A DNA stretch of 52,363 nt from Oscillospiraceae bacterium (GCA_910574995.1 CAJTCS010000014.1:1-52363), one strand, 5' to 3'. Counted from the stretch's first letter, positions 41,055 through 49,926 are shown. The notes: a model not told the origin generated them from the letters alone. Program-made: numbers and translations.

Positions 41055-41168
41055 ATGCAGCCTTTTTGCGCAAAACGATTTGCCTATTATGGTTTCAGCC
41101 TGCGATTTACCACGCGGGCTTTTTGCGCATGGATTTTGCCGGGCGGCTGTTTTCCGTCCTGCGCCTAA
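41055..41168 (+). CDS. Candidate Phe/Tyr/Trp-rich leader peptide of the aromatic operon
   Basis: ATG 41055, eight bases after AGGGAG, opens a 37-codon frame ending TAA 41166. It contains six Phe, two adjacent Tyr and one Trp (for example MQPFCAKRFAYYGFSLRF, then RAFCAWIL), nine aromatic residues in 37. It lies between a consensus promoter and a terminator in front of aroF, exactly where an attenuation leader is expected. Ribosome stalling at aromatic codons would report shortage of charged Phe-, Tyr- or Trp-tRNA. The peptide itself probably has no other function. I know of no described leader of this kind, but cannot check. Confidence 0.7.
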   Translation: MQPFCAKRFAYYGFSLRFTTRAFCAWILPGGCFPSCA

Positions 41169-41272
41169 GCTGCCTAGGGGCAGGGGCGCGGGAAGCAGGA
41201 AGCGCGTATGTATGCAGCGGAGCCGGCAAGGGCCCCGCTTTTTTTGTGCGCGGGGCTCTTTGCGGGCCCCGC
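41160..41272 (+). promoter_or_regulatory. Attenuator region of the aromatic operon
   Basis: A hairpin overlaps the leader stop: GCGCC (41161-41165) pairs with GGCGC (41185-41189) around CTGCC/GGCAG. A terminator follows: GCGG-a-GCC/GGC-c-CCGC (41217-41238) plus seven T (41239-41245). The terminator's 3' arm GCCCCGC can instead pair with GCGGGGC at 41250-41256, which can itself pair with the next GCCCCGC (about 41266-41272). These pairings exclude one another. Confidence 0.6.
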
Positions 41273-41298
41273 CAAAAAAGAAAGGAAGATAGGAATTT

Positions 41299-42312
41299 AT
41301 GATCATCGTATTGAAGCCAGACCAAAAACAAGAGCTTGTCGATTCCTTTGTAAAACGCCTTACCGCTCAATATGACGTACAGGTGAACACCTGGGTGGGC
41401 GCCCACAGCACGGTGCTGGGGCTAATCGGCGACACCACCGTGATAGACGGGGAATATATTGAGGCCCAGGATTTTGTGGAGAGCGTGAAGCGGGTGCAAG
41501 AGCCCTATAAGAAAGCCAACCGTAAGTTCCACCCGGGCAATACTGCCATTACCCTGCCTGGGGGGCAGAAGATCGGCGGGGGCGGGTTGGCGTTGATTGC
41601 CGGGCCCTGCTCGGTGGAAAGCCAGGAGCAGATCGTTTCGGTAGCGAAAAGCGTACAGCAGTCCGGGGCGCAGTTTTTACGCGGCGGCGCGTTCAAGCCG
41701 CGCACCAGCCCTTACGCTTTCCAGGGGATGAAGGCCGAGGGCCTGGCCTTGCTGCGGGAGGCCAAAAAGGAAACGGGCCTGCCCATTGTCACGGAGATTA
41801 TGAGTATAGAGCACCTGCCCTTGTTCGAGGACGTGGACGTTATCCAGGTGGGGGCCCGGAATATGCAGAACTTTGCATTGCTGAAGCAGCTGGGCAAGCT
41901 GGACAAGCCTATTTTGTTGAAGCGGGGCCTGGCCAACACCATTGAAGAGCTTTTGATGAGCGCCGAATATATCATGGCCGAGGGCAACGAGCAGGTCATC
42001 CTGTGCGAGCGGGGCATCCGCACCTATGAGACCATCACCCGTAATACCCTGGATATCTCCGCCGTGCCGGTGCTGAAGCGCCTGTCCCACCTGCCTGTTA
42101 TTGTAGACCCCAGCCATGCCTCGGGCGTCAATTGGCTGATCGAGCCCCTGGCCGTGGCAGCGGCCGCCATCGGGGCAGACGGGTTGATTATCGAGGTGCA
42201 CAACGACCCCAGCCACGCCCTGTGCGACGGGGCCCAGTCCATCACCCCGGCCCAGTTCGACGCGCTGGCAAAAAAGGTCACCAGGATAGCGGAAACGGTA
42301 AGCGGCCTATGA
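41299..42312 (+). CDS. aroF: DAHP synthase (3-deoxy-7-phosphoheptulonate synthase)
   Basis: The 337-residue enzyme condenses phosphoenolpyruvate and erythrose 4-phosphate, the first step of the shikimate pathway. It is of the type I-beta form with an N-terminal ferredoxin-like regulatory domain (about 1-85). The TIM barrel follows: LIAGPCSVESQEQI, RGGAFKPRTSPYAFQG, GARNMQNFALLKQLG, LKRGLANTIEE, VIVDPSHASG with metal and substrate residues. The N-terminal domain usually mediates feedback by Phe or Tyr. It heads the aromatic operon; its TGA overlaps the tyrA ATG. Confidence 0.95.
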   Translation: MIIVLKPDQKQELVDSFVKRLTAQYDVQVNTWVGAHSTVLGLIGDTTVIDGEYIEAQDFVESVKRVQEPYKKANRKFHPGNTAITLPGGQKIGGGGLALIAGPCSVESQEQIVSVAKSVQQSGAQFLRGGAFKPRTSPYAFQGMKAEGLALLREAKKETGLPIVTEIMSIEHLPLFEDVDVIQVGARNMQNFALLKQLGKLDKPILLKRGLANTIEELLMSAEYIMAEGNEQVILCERGIRTYETITRNTLDISAVPVLKRLSHLPVIVDPSHASGVNWLIEPLAVAAAAIGADGLIIEVHNDPSHALCDGAQSITPAQFDALAKKVTRIAETVSGL

Positions 42313-43148
42313 GCGGCATAAAGGACATCGTGGTGGTGGGTTTGGGCCTGATCGGCGGGTCTATCGCCAAAGCCCTGCAGCTTCACACGCCCCATCGGGT
42401 TTATGGCATCGACAGCAGCGAGGACGCCTTGCTGGACGCTTGTTCCTGCGGGGCCATAGCCGGCAAGGCGGGGCCGGAGGAATTGGCCAAAGCAGACCTG
42501 GTGTACCTGTGCGTGTACCCGGAGACAGCCCTGGCATTTATGGAGGCCCATGGGGGCGGTCTGAAGGAAAACTGTGTTGTTACAGATACCTGCGGCGTGA
42601 AAGCCGCCCTGTGCGCGGGCATGGAGCGGCTGGCCCCCCAAGGGAAGTATGTGTTTGTGGCGGGGCACCCCATGGCGGGCAAAGAGAAAAGCGGCTTTTC
42701 GGCTAGCGATCCCAGTATTTTTATGGGGGCTTCGTATATCATCGCCCCCTGCGGCGCTCCGGAGTGGGCGGTGGGGGAGGTAGAGGCCCTGGCGCTGCGT
42801 ATGGGCTTTGGAAAGACCGTCCGCACTACGCCGGAGCGCCACGACCAGATCATCGCCTTCACCTCCCAGGTGCCCCATGTATTGGCCTGCGCTTACGTCC
42901 TCAGCCCCCGCTGTAAGGAGCACAAGGGCTTTTCCGCGGGCAGTTACCGGGACGTCTCCCGCGTGGCGGACATCAACGACGCCCTGTGGGCCCGGCTGTT
43001 CCTGGACAACCGGGAGGCGCTGACGGCCGAACTGGATGAGCTTATAGGAAACCTGGGCGGATTCCGGGACGCGGTTGCGGCTGGCCGGGAAGAGGACCTA
43101 CAGCAGCTGCTGCGCCGGGCGGGCCAGGCCAAACGGGAGAACGGCTAA
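42309..43148 (+). CDS. tyrA: Prephenate dehydrogenase
   Basis: The 279-residue protein oxidises prephenate to 4-hydroxyphenylpyruvate on the tyrosine branch. It starts VVVGLGLIGGSIAKALQ (NAD-binding motif), then TDTCGVKAAL, GHPMAGKEKSGF with catalytic His, and FTSQVPHVLACAYV. There is no ACT domain, so Tyr feedback through such a domain is absent. The start overlaps aroF by 4 bases (ATGA), giving translational coupling. Confidence 0.93.
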   Translation: MSGIKDIVVVGLGLIGGSIAKALQLHTPHRVYGIDSSEDALLDACSCGAIAGKAGPEELAKADLVYLCVYPETALAFMEAHGGGLKENCVVTDTCGVKAALCAGMERLAPQGKYVFVAGHPMAGKEKSGFSASDPSIFMGASYIIAPCGAPEWAVGEVEALALRMGFGKTVRTTPERHDQIIAFTSQVPHVLACAYVLSPRCKEHKGFSAGSYRDVSRVADINDALWARLFLDNREALTAELDELIGNLGGFRDAVAAGREEDLQQLLRRAGQAKRENG

Positions 43149-43201
43149 ACCTGCCCCGCCCGGACGGCAGGGATCCATACAAAAAAAGGAGCGTGTACCT
43201 A

Positions 43202-44245
43202 ATGACGATCGACATACAAACAGCCCAGCCTTACCAGGTTTCCATAGAGGCCGGGGCCCTGGACCGGGTGGGGGGGATTGCCCGGGGATGTGGGAAGCCC
43301 GGCGCCAAGGCCATGCTTATCAGCGACAGCCGCGTGTTCCCTTTGTATGGGGAGCGGGTGAAGGCTTCCTTAGAGCAGGCGGGTTTCCCCACTTCTTCCT
43401 ATATCTTCCCCGCAGGTGAGCAGAGCAAGCTGATCAGCACCGTGTGCGACATGTATAGGGCCCTTGCAGAGGCGGACTTTACCCGCACGGATTTCATCGT
43501 CACCCTGGGGGGAGGCGTAACGGGGGACATGGGGGGCTTTGCCGCCGCCACGTTCCTGCGGGGGATCGGCTTTATACAGGTCCCCACCTCCTTGCTGGCC
43601 ATGGTGGATGCCAGCGTAGGGGGCAAGACCGGGGTAGACCTCCCCTTTGGGAAGAACCTGGTAGGGGCGTTCCACCAGCCCATGGCCGTGGTGGCGGACC
43701 CGGAAACCCTGCGGACCTTGCCAGAGCATTTCTTCCGGGACGGCATGGGGGAGGTGGTCAAGTATGGATGTATAGCCGACGCCCCCTTGTTCCAGGCCCT
43801 AGAGCAGGGGACCGCCCTTTCGGACCTGTCCTCTATGCTGGAGACCTGCGTCACCTGCAAAAAACGGCTGGTAGAAGAGGACGCCCAGGATATGGGCCGC
43901 CGGATGCTCTTGAATTTCGGCCACACTTTTGGCCATGCCTTGGAGAAGCTCCATGGTTTCCAGGGGCTGTCCCACGGGGAAGCCGTGGGCGTTGGCATGG
44001 TGATGGCCTGCCAGGCTGGGGAAAACCTGGGCGTTACCTTGCCCGGTACGGCACAGCGGGTGCGGGCCCTGCTGGGGAAGCTGGGCTTGCCCACAGAGGA
44101 CACGTTTACAAAGGAAGAGGTGGTAGCCGCCACCGCCCTGGATAAAAAGAGCACAGGCAGCACCCTGCGCCTGGTGCTGCTCAAGGGGATCGGGGAAAGC
44201 ATGCTCTACCCAATCACCCGGGAAAAGCTGTTGGCGGCGCTGTAA
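43202..44245 (+). CDS. aroB: 3-dehydroquinate synthase
   Basis: The 347-residue enzyme converts DAHP to 3-dehydroquinate, using NAD and a metal ion. The diagnostic segments are present: GEQSKLISTVCDMYRAL, LGGGVTGDMGGFAAATFLRG, VPTSLLAMVDASVGGKTGVD, GMGEVVKYG, and the metal ligand region LNFGHTFGHALE, HGEAVGVGM. ATG 43202 follows aaaggagcg. It lies 53 bases after tyrA in the same operon. Confidence 0.95.
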   Translation: MTIDIQTAQPYQVSIEAGALDRVGGIARGCGKPGAKAMLISDSRVFPLYGERVKASLEQAGFPTSSYIFPAGEQSKLISTVCDMYRALAEADFTRTDFIVTLGGGVTGDMGGFAAATFLRGIGFIQVPTSLLAMVDASVGGKTGVDLPFGKNLVGAFHQPMAVVADPETLRTLPEHFFRDGMGEVVKYGCIADAPLFQALEQGTALSDLSSMLETCVTCKKRLVEEDAQDMGRRMLLNFGHTFGHALEKLHGFQGLSHGEAVGVGMVMACQAGENLGVTLPGTAQRVRALLGKLGLPTEDTFTKEEVVAATALDKKSTGSTLRLVLLKGIGESMLYPITREKLLAAL

Positions 44246-44367
44246 AAAGGGGAAATCCCTTTTTCCCGAAAGCTGGCCGCGCTGCGGGAAAAAATCCCGC
44301 ATGTATCCGGTGGTATAGCAGACTCTAGCGCCGTTATGGCTACGGCCTAGCAATAAGGAGGAGAACC

Positions 44368-45672
44368 ATGTTTCAGGTGGAATACGGGACCGCTTTCACG
44401 GGGGGCCGTGTGGTGATGCCCCCCAGCAAAAGCGCGGCCCACCGGGCCTTGCTGTGCGCGGGGCTTTCCGGGGGCAGGTGCAGGCTTGGGAACATCGACC
44501 CCAGCGAGGATATCCTGGCCACGATGGGAGCCCTGCGGGTACTGGGGCGCAGGGTGGAATATGACGCGGCAGCCCAATCCCTTTTGGTAGACGGGGACGG
44601 CCCCCTCCCAGCCGGCGGGGAGATCGACTGCCGGGAGTCCGGCGGGCTTTTACGGTTCATTATCCCCATCGCCGCTGTTTTGGGCGGGCGCTGGCGCTTC
44701 ACAGGCAAGGGCCGCCTGCCCCAGCGGCCCTTGGGGGTATACGCCCAGCTGCTCCCGGCCCATGGGGTGGCTTTCCGTACAGAAGGCGGCCTGCCCCTGG
44801 AGATCGAAGGGCGGCTTACCCCCGGCCTGTTTACGCTGCCCGGCAACGTCAGCTCCCAGTTTGTCACGGGCTTGCTGTTCGCCCTGCCTTTGCTGGAGGG
44901 TGACAGCGAGATCCGCCTGGCCTCGCCGCTGGAATCGGCGGGCTATGTGGACATGACCCTTGCCGTGCTTCGGGACTTCGGCGTACAGATAGAAGCGGCG
45001 GCGGACGGCTGGCGCATCCCCGGGGGCCAGGGCTACGCCCCCCGGGATTACCAGGTGGAGGGGGACTGGTCCCAGGCGGCGTTCTTCCTCAACATGGCGG
45101 CCCTGGACCCCCGGGGGGCCTTGGTGCGCATTGGCGGGCTAGACCCAAATTCCCTGCAGGGGGACAAGGCCTGCGTAGAAATTTTCAGGGGATTCGGCCT
45201 GGAGGCCCTTTGGGAAGACGGCTGGCTTTTGGCCCGGAATCCCCGGGCCGGGAAGCCCTTTGGGGGCCTGGGCGGCCAGGTGGTAGACGTCGCCCAGGTC
45301 ACAGATATGGCCCCGGCTTTGTCTGTGTGCGCGGCCCTAAGCGCGGGGGAGACCCGCCTGGTAAACGCGGGCCGCCTGCGCCTGAAGGAGAGCGACCGCC
45401 TGTCCGCTATGGAGCAGGCTATAAACGCCCTGGGGGGCCGGGCCCAGGCCCAGGGGGACGAGCTGCTCATACACGGGGTGGAACAGTTTGCCGGGGGCTT
45501 GGCCCAGGGGCAGAACGACCACCGTGTGGTGATGGCCCTGGCTGGGGCCGGCCTGCGCAGCGCCGCCCCAGTGCGGGTTACGGACGCTTGGGCTGTGCGC
45601 AAAACATACCCTGGCTTCTACAGGGACTTCAATACGTTGGGAGGGAGCGCCCATGTCATCGACCTGGGGTGA
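44368..45672 (+). CDS. aroA: 5-enolpyruvylshikimate-3-phosphate synthase
   Basis: The 434-residue enzyme adds the enolpyruvyl group to shikimate 3-phosphate. Family segments: PPSKSAAHRALLCAGLSGG, DCRESGGLLRFIIPIAAVLG, LPGNVSSQFVTGLLFALPL, VEGDWSQAAFFLNMAA, LRLKESDRLSAM and NDHRVVMALA. It is probably a class II-like enzyme judged from the divergent first motif (SGGLLRF). The 122-base gap after aroB contains a small hairpin (GCGGGA-aaaaa-TCCCGC, 44284-44300) but no promoter I trust. Its 3' end overlaps aroC by 20 bases. Confidence 0.94.
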   Translation: MFQVEYGTAFTGGRVVMPPSKSAAHRALLCAGLSGGRCRLGNIDPSEDILATMGALRVLGRRVEYDAAAQSLLVDGDGPLPAGGEIDCRESGGLLRFIIPIAAVLGGRWRFTGKGRLPQRPLGVYAQLLPAHGVAFRTEGGLPLEIEGRLTPGLFTLPGNVSSQFVTGLLFALPLLEGDSEIRLASPLESAGYVDMTLAVLRDFGVQIEAAADGWRIPGGQGYAPRDYQVEGDWSQAAFFLNMAALDPRGALVRIGGLDPNSLQGDKACVEIFRGFGLEALWEDGWLLARNPRAGKPFGGLGGQVVDVAQVTDMAPALSVCAALSAGETRLVNAGRLRLKESDRLSAMEQAINALGGRAQAQGDELLIHGVEQFAGGLAQGQNDHRVVMALAGAGLRSAAPVRVTDAWAVRKTYPGFYRDFNTLGGSAHVIDLG

Positions 45673-46744
45673 AAGCATACGGATCAGCATCTTTGGCGGC
45701 AGCCACACCGAGGCCATCGGCGTGAATATAGACGGCCTGCCAGCCGGGGAAGAAATCGACCTAGAAGGCGTATCGGGACAGATGGCCCGCCGGGCCCCGG
45801 GCCAAGACCCCACCGCCACCGCCCGGAAAGAGGCCGACGCCCCCCATGTGCTGTGCGGCCTTTTGGATGGGGCGACCACCGGCGCGCCCCTGTGCGCTGT
45901 TATAAAAAACACCAATACCCGTTCAAAAGATTATGAATCCCTGCGCCGCCTGCCCCGGCCCGGCCATGCGGATTACACCGCCCATGTGCGTTATAAAGGC
46001 TACAACGACGTCCGGGGCGGGGGGCACTTCTCCGGCAGGCTGACCGCCCCCCTGGTGTTCGCCGGGGCTGTGGCCCGGCAGATATTGGCCCGGCGGGGCG
46101 TTGTGGTAGGCTCCCATGTGGCGGCCATTGCCGGGGTGGCGGACACGCCCTTTGCCCCGGCGGATATCCCGCCGGGGCTGCTGGAAAGGCTGAACCGGGA
46201 ATATTTCCCCGTGGTCGACCCCGCCGCCCAAAAAGCCATGCGCGCCAGGATAGAAGAGGCCCGCCTGCAGGCGGACAGCGTAGGGGGCGTGGTGGAATGT
46301 GCTGTCGCCGGCCTGCCCGCCGGGGCGGGGGACCCTATGTTCGGGGGGGTGGAGAACCTGTTTTCCTCTATCCTCTTCGGCATCCCCGCTGTAAAGGGGG
46401 TAGAGTTCGGCGCGGGCTTTTCCGCCGCCTGCCTGCGGGGCAGCCAGAACAACGATCCCTTCTATTACGATGGGCAGGGCCAGGTAAAGGCCCGCACCAA
46501 CCATGCGGGAGGCGTCCTGGGGGGCATTACCACAGGCATGCCGCTGCTTTTCCGGGCGGCCTTCAAGCCCACGCCCTCCATCGGCATAGAGCAGGACACC
46601 GTAAACCTGCCTGCCCACGAAAACGGCAAGCTCACCGTCACCGGCCGGCATGACCCGTGCATTGTGCCCCGGGCCGCGCCTGTGGTGGAAGCGGCGGCTT
46701 GCGTCGCCGCGCTGGAATTGCTTTGCCGTGACGGGCTGCTTTAA
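45653..46744 (+). CDS. aroC: Chorismate synthase
   Basis: The 363-residue flavoenzyme forms chorismate, the branch-point compound. It begins SSTWGESIRISIFGGSHTEA, has RRAPGQDPTATARKE, GAPLCAVIKNTNTRSKDY, RPGHADYTAHVRYKGYNDVR and GGVLGGITTGMPLLF, all conserved FMN- and substrate-binding stretches. The start overlaps the end of aroA by 20 bases, so translation is coupled. Reduced FMN must come from elsewhere; no flavin reductase is in this operon. Confidence 0.95.
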   Translation: MSSTWGESIRISIFGGSHTEAIGVNIDGLPAGEEIDLEGVSGQMARRAPGQDPTATARKEADAPHVLCGLLDGATTGAPLCAVIKNTNTRSKDYESLRRLPRPGHADYTAHVRYKGYNDVRGGGHFSGRLTAPLVFAGAVARQILARRGVVVGSHVAAIAGVADTPFAPADIPPGLLERLNREYFPVVDPAAQKAMRARIEEARLQADSVGGVVECAVAGLPAGAGDPMFGGVENLFSSILFGIPAVKGVEFGAGFSAACLRGSQNNDPFYYDGQGQVKARTNHAGGVLGGITTGMPLLFRAAFKPTPSIGIEQDTVNLPAHENGKLTVTGRHDPCIVPRAAPVVEAAACVAALELLCRDGLL

Positions 46745-46793
46745 GCGCCAGGCCCCCAAGATAACGGTAACATACAAGAAAGAAGGCGGTATT

Positions 46794-47930
46794 ATGGACC
46801 ATGAAGACTACCAGCAGCAGCTTTTGGCGATCCGCGGGGAGATCGACGCCATCGACGCCCAGCTGCTGCCCCTGTTCATTCAGCGGATGCAGTGCGCCGC
46901 ACGGGTGGCGGAGATCAAACGGGGGGCGGGCATCCCGGTGCTGGCCCCCCAGCGGGAGCAGGAGATATTGGACCGGGTGGAGAAACAGGCCGGGGGATAT
47001 GGCAGTAGCGCCCGCGCCCTTTACAGCGCCATGATGGCCATCAGCCGGGCGCGGCAGCACCAGCTTTTACAGGGGGCCGGTGCATTGCGGGAGCTAGAGC
47101 GCACTGCCAGCCGCACCATGCCCCATCCCCCCCGGCAGGTGGTATGCCAGGGGGTAGAGGGGGCCTATTCCCATCAGGCCGCCCGCAGGCTCTTCCCGGA
47201 AAGCCCCGTTGCCTTTGTGCCGGATTTCAAGCAGGTCTTCCAGGCAGTGGACGCCCAGCCTGGGGCCCTGGGCGTGCTGCCGGTGGAAAACTCTGCGGCG
47301 GGCAGCGTTACCGCTGTATATGACCTGATCCTGCAATACCGCTTTTTCATTGTGGGATCTGTAGACGTACCGGTCTCCCATTGCCTGGCTGCCGCTGGGC
47401 CGGGCCTGGTTACCCGGGTGGTGTCCCACCCCCAGGGGCTTTCCCAATGCTCGGAATATATCGAATCCCATAAGCTGGAAGCCGTGGCGTATTCCAACAC
47501 CGCCGCGGCCGCCCAGTATGTGGCGCAAGAGCGCCCGGCGGGCACGGCGGCCATCTGCTCGGAGGAAGCGGCGGGCCAGTACGGCTTGGAGATCTTAGAG
47601 CGGGGGATACAGAACGCGGAAAACAACACCACCCGTTTTGTTGTGATCTCGAAAGAGGCGGTGCTGCCGGAAAACGCGGGGAAGATCAGCCTGTGCTTTT
47701 CCCTTCCCCACACCACCGGCTCTTTATACAATGTGCTGGAGCGGTTCGCCATGTGCGGGCTGAACTTGACCAAGATCGAGTCGCGGCCCATACCGGGCAG
47801 CACCTTTGAATACGACTTTTACCTGGACTTTACCGGCAGCCTCCACGACCCCCAGACCTTGGACCTGATCTGCGCTTTGCACGACGAACTGCCACGGTTC
47901 TCCTTCCTGGGGAATTACAATGAAATATAG
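46794..47930 (+). CDS. pheA: Bifunctional chorismate mutase / prephenate dehydratase
   Basis: The 378-residue P-protein has three parts: a chorismate mutase (about 1-90: LLAIRGEIDAIDAQLLPLFI, RVAEIKR), a prephenate dehydratase (about 105-285: GVEGAYSHQAARRLFP, GVLPVENSAAGSVTAVYDL, NTAAAAQYVA, NNTTRFVVIS) and an ACT domain (about 290-375: HTTGSLYNVLERFAMCGLNL, IESRPIPGSTFEYDFYLDF). The ESRP motif binds Phe, so feedback by phenylalanine is expected. ATG 46794 is used because the binding site agaaggcgg lies just upstream. It closes the pathway operon. Confidence 0.95.
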   Translation: MDHEDYQQQLLAIRGEIDAIDAQLLPLFIQRMQCAARVAEIKRGAGIPVLAPQREQEILDRVEKQAGGYGSSARALYSAMMAISRARQHQLLQGAGALRELERTASRTMPHPPRQVVCQGVEGAYSHQAARRLFPESPVAFVPDFKQVFQAVDAQPGALGVLPVENSAAGSVTAVYDLILQYRFFIVGSVDVPVSHCLAAAGPGLVTRVVSHPQGLSQCSEYIESHKLEAVAYSNTAAAAQYVAQERPAGTAAICSEEAAGQYGLEILERGIQNAENNTTRFVVISKEAVLPENAGKISLCFSLPHTTGSLYNVLERFAMCGLNLTKIESRPIPGSTFEYDFYLDFTGSLHDPQTLDLICALHDELPRFSFLGNYNEI

Positions 47931-47969
47931 GCGGCCAAAATATAAAAATACGGAAAGGCGGGACGACCG

Positions 47970-48476
47970 ATGGAGATCCAATTGGAGAAAGTAGAGACGC
48001 AAGGGCAGATCGATACCCTGTGCCAGATCGCGGCCCAGGTGTGGCACTTGACCTATGACCCACTGCTGCCCCCGGGCCAGGTGGACTATATGCTGGACAA
48101 GTTCCAGTCTGACCATGCGGTGAAAGCCCAGATGGCCAACCAGGGTTACCGGTATTATCTTATCTTGTGCGGGGGGCAGCCCGGCGGCTTTGTAGGGTTC
48201 GCCCCCCGCTATGAGGGCCGGGAGGAGATGTTCCTCAGCAAGGTGTATATGCTGCCAGAGTTCCGGGGCCGGGGCGGGGTGAAGGCGGCCTTTGCCCTGG
48301 TGGAGGAGCAGGCGCGCGCGGAGGGGCTCCCAGCCATCCGGCTGACGGTGAACAAGGGCAACAGCCACGCTGTGGACGTGTACGCCCATTATGGCTTCCA
48401 AACGGTGGACAAGGTGCAGACGGACATCGGGGACGGGTATGTGATGGATGATTTCATCATGGTGAAGGCGCTGTAG
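47970..48476 (+). CDS. GNAT-family N-acetyltransferase
   Basis: The 168-residue protein has a GNAT layout: LCQIAAQVWHLTYDPLLPP, LILCGGQPGGFVGFAPRYEG, the acetyl-CoA segment VYMLPEFRGRGGVKAAFALV, and NKGNSHAVDVYAHYGFQTVD, a typical C-terminal strand. The acceptor is unknown. It follows pheA by 39 bases and could be part of the same transcript. Confidence 0.88.
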   Translation: MEIQLEKVETQGQIDTLCQIAAQVWHLTYDPLLPPGQVDYMLDKFQSDHAVKAQMANQGYRYYLILCGGQPGGFVGFAPRYEGREEMFLSKVYMLPEFRGRGGVKAAFALVEEQARAEGLPAIRLTVNKGNSHAVDVYAHYGFQTVDKVQTDIGDGYVMDDFIMVKAL

Positions 48477-48546
48477 CCATCTGGGGAAGCCTGCGGGCCG
48501 GCCCAACACCAGGGAAAATGTGAAAGAAAGGCGGCAGGGAGGACTT

Positions 48547-49008
48547 ATGGAAAAAATAGCCAGCTTTACGGTAAACCACGATATTTTGGAGAAAGGCATG
48601 TACACATCCCGCACGGACGGGGACGTGGTCACCTACGATATCCGCGTGAAAAAGCCCAATATGGGGGACTATCTGGGTACCGGCGAGATGCATACCTTCG
48701 AGCACCTCTTCGCCACCTATGCCCGCAATTCAGCCCTGTCGGACAGCGTGGTCTATGTTGGGCCCATGGGCTGCCGCACGGGCTTTTACCTCCTGGTGCG
48801 GGACACGGTCTCCCCTCAGCAGGCCATCGGCCTGGTGCGGGAAAGCTTTGCTTTCATCCAGGGGTTTGAAGGGGAGATCCCCGGCGCCAAACGCCAGGAG
48901 TGCGGGAATTACTTGGACCAAGACCTGCCAGGGGCAAAAGCCATTGCCGCCGATATGCTGCGGGTGCTGGCAGGCTGGACCCCAGAGCGGCTGGGGTACA
49001 TGGGATAA
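48547..49008 (+). CDS. luxS: S-ribosylhomocysteine lyase
   Basis: The 153-residue enzyme cleaves S-ribosylhomocysteine to homocysteine and DPD, the precursor of autoinducer 2. The metal ligands His49 and His53 and catalytic Glu52 are in MHTFEHLFATYARN; Cys76 is in GPMGCRTGF; the third ligand is in ECGNYLDQDL. The length is normal. ATG 48547 follows ggaggac. It recycles methyl-cycle waste and links to cell signalling; no pfs (nucleosidase) gene is adjacent. Confidence 0.95.
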   Translation: MEKIASFTVNHDILEKGMYTSRTDGDVVTYDIRVKKPNMGDYLGTGEMHTFEHLFATYARNSALSDSVVYVGPMGCRTGFYLLVRDTVSPQQAIGLVRESFAFIQGFEGEIPGAKRQECGNYLDQDLPGAKAIAADMLRVLAGWTPERLGYMG

Positions 49009-49170
49009 GGGGCAGGCGCAGGATGTGAGTAAAATCGCGGCAGCTTTGTGGTATGATACCCTTCGCCTTTGGGCAGTCTGATGTGGAAGGGCCTGGGAAA
49101 ATTTTTCTGGGCTGGTATATTCTGGTACAGGCCGGCATAGGATACAAACGCAAGCCTTTCCAAAACATTG

Positions 49171-49186
49171 GACAATCCTGATTGTC
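49171..49186 (+). promoter_or_regulatory. Inverted repeat just before the SleB-like gene
   Basis: GACAATC-CT-GATTGTC, a perfect 7-bp inverted repeat, ends one base before the ribosome binding site aaggagg of the cell wall hydrolase. It could be an operator or a translation-blocking hairpin. Confidence 0.45.
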
Positions 49187-49202
49187 GAAGGAGGATCGAT
49201 GC

Positions 49203-49898
49203 ATGAAGCTGAGAAGATGGGTACCTGTGCTCTTGCTGGCCGCGGCGTGTGTTGCCGGGCCGCTGGCCGGGGGCATAAGCGCCTCGGCGGCGGGGCTTAC
49301 GGATTACATCACCGTAAAGGGGTATGACCCTAAGGCCGACTATTATACGGCCATGAAGCGGGCTTTGGAGGACGGCAGCCCCTATGCCATGCAGGTGGGC
49401 GCCATTTACGAGCAGCAGCGGAACCTGAAAATCTCCCGGGAGAAGCTGCCCTACCGGACCACCAGCTATTTCACCACGTATACCACGGCCCGCGAGATCC
49501 TGCAGGCCATGGAGGATGAAAAGAAGCCCAAGTATTCCCAAGAGGACCTGGACCTGTTGGCCCGCATCATCAACGCGGAGGCAGGCTGCGACTGGATACC
49601 CGACTGGGTGCAGAGGATGGTGGGCAGCGTGGTGCTGAACCGGGTGAAAAGCCCCCATTTCCCCAATACCATCCGGGAGGTGATCTACCAGCCGGGGCAG
49701 TATGGCCCTGTATATGACGGCTCCATCCATAAACAGCCCAGCCAGCGGGTCATCGGGAACGCCCGCTATCTGTTAGAGCATGGCAGCATCTGCCCAGACA
49801 ATGTGACCGGGCAGAACGGCATCATCACCGGCGGCGGGGTGTACAGCAGCTATTACGACGCTATTTTGGGCACCACCATCTATTTTTGTTATTTTTAA
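49203..49898 (+). CDS. SleB-like cell wall hydrolase
   Basis: The exported protein of 231 residues has a signal peptide (RRWVPVLLLAAACVAGPLAGG), a short N-terminal spacer, and a Hydrolase_2 (SleB/CwlJ) domain: DLDLLARIINAEAGCDWIPD with the catalytic Glu, VGSVVLNRVKSPHFP, and YQPGQYGPVYDGSI. Such enzymes cut cortex or vegetative peptidoglycan, often in germination or wall remodelling. It is monocistronic, preceded by an inverted repeat and followed by hairpins. Confidence 0.88.
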   Translation: MKLRRWVPVLLLAAACVAGPLAGGISASAAGLTDYITVKGYDPKADYYTAMKRALEDGSPYAMQVGAIYEQQRNLKISREKLPYRTTSYFTTYTTAREILQAMEDEKKPKYSQEDLDLLARIINAEAGCDWIPDWVQRMVGSVVLNRVKSPHFPNTIREVIYQPGQYGPVYDGSIHKQPSQRVIGNARYLLEHGSICPDNVTGQNGIITGGGVYSSYYDAILGTTIYFCYF

Positions 49899-49926
49899 AA
49901 AATATCCCGTCTGATCTGTTGGGGGG

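Noticed and set aside
41168..41298. T-box riboswitch before aroF
   Set aside because: I saw no T-box antiterminator signature (TGGNACCGCG), and the leader is too short for stem I; the leader peptide plus terminator explains the region better.
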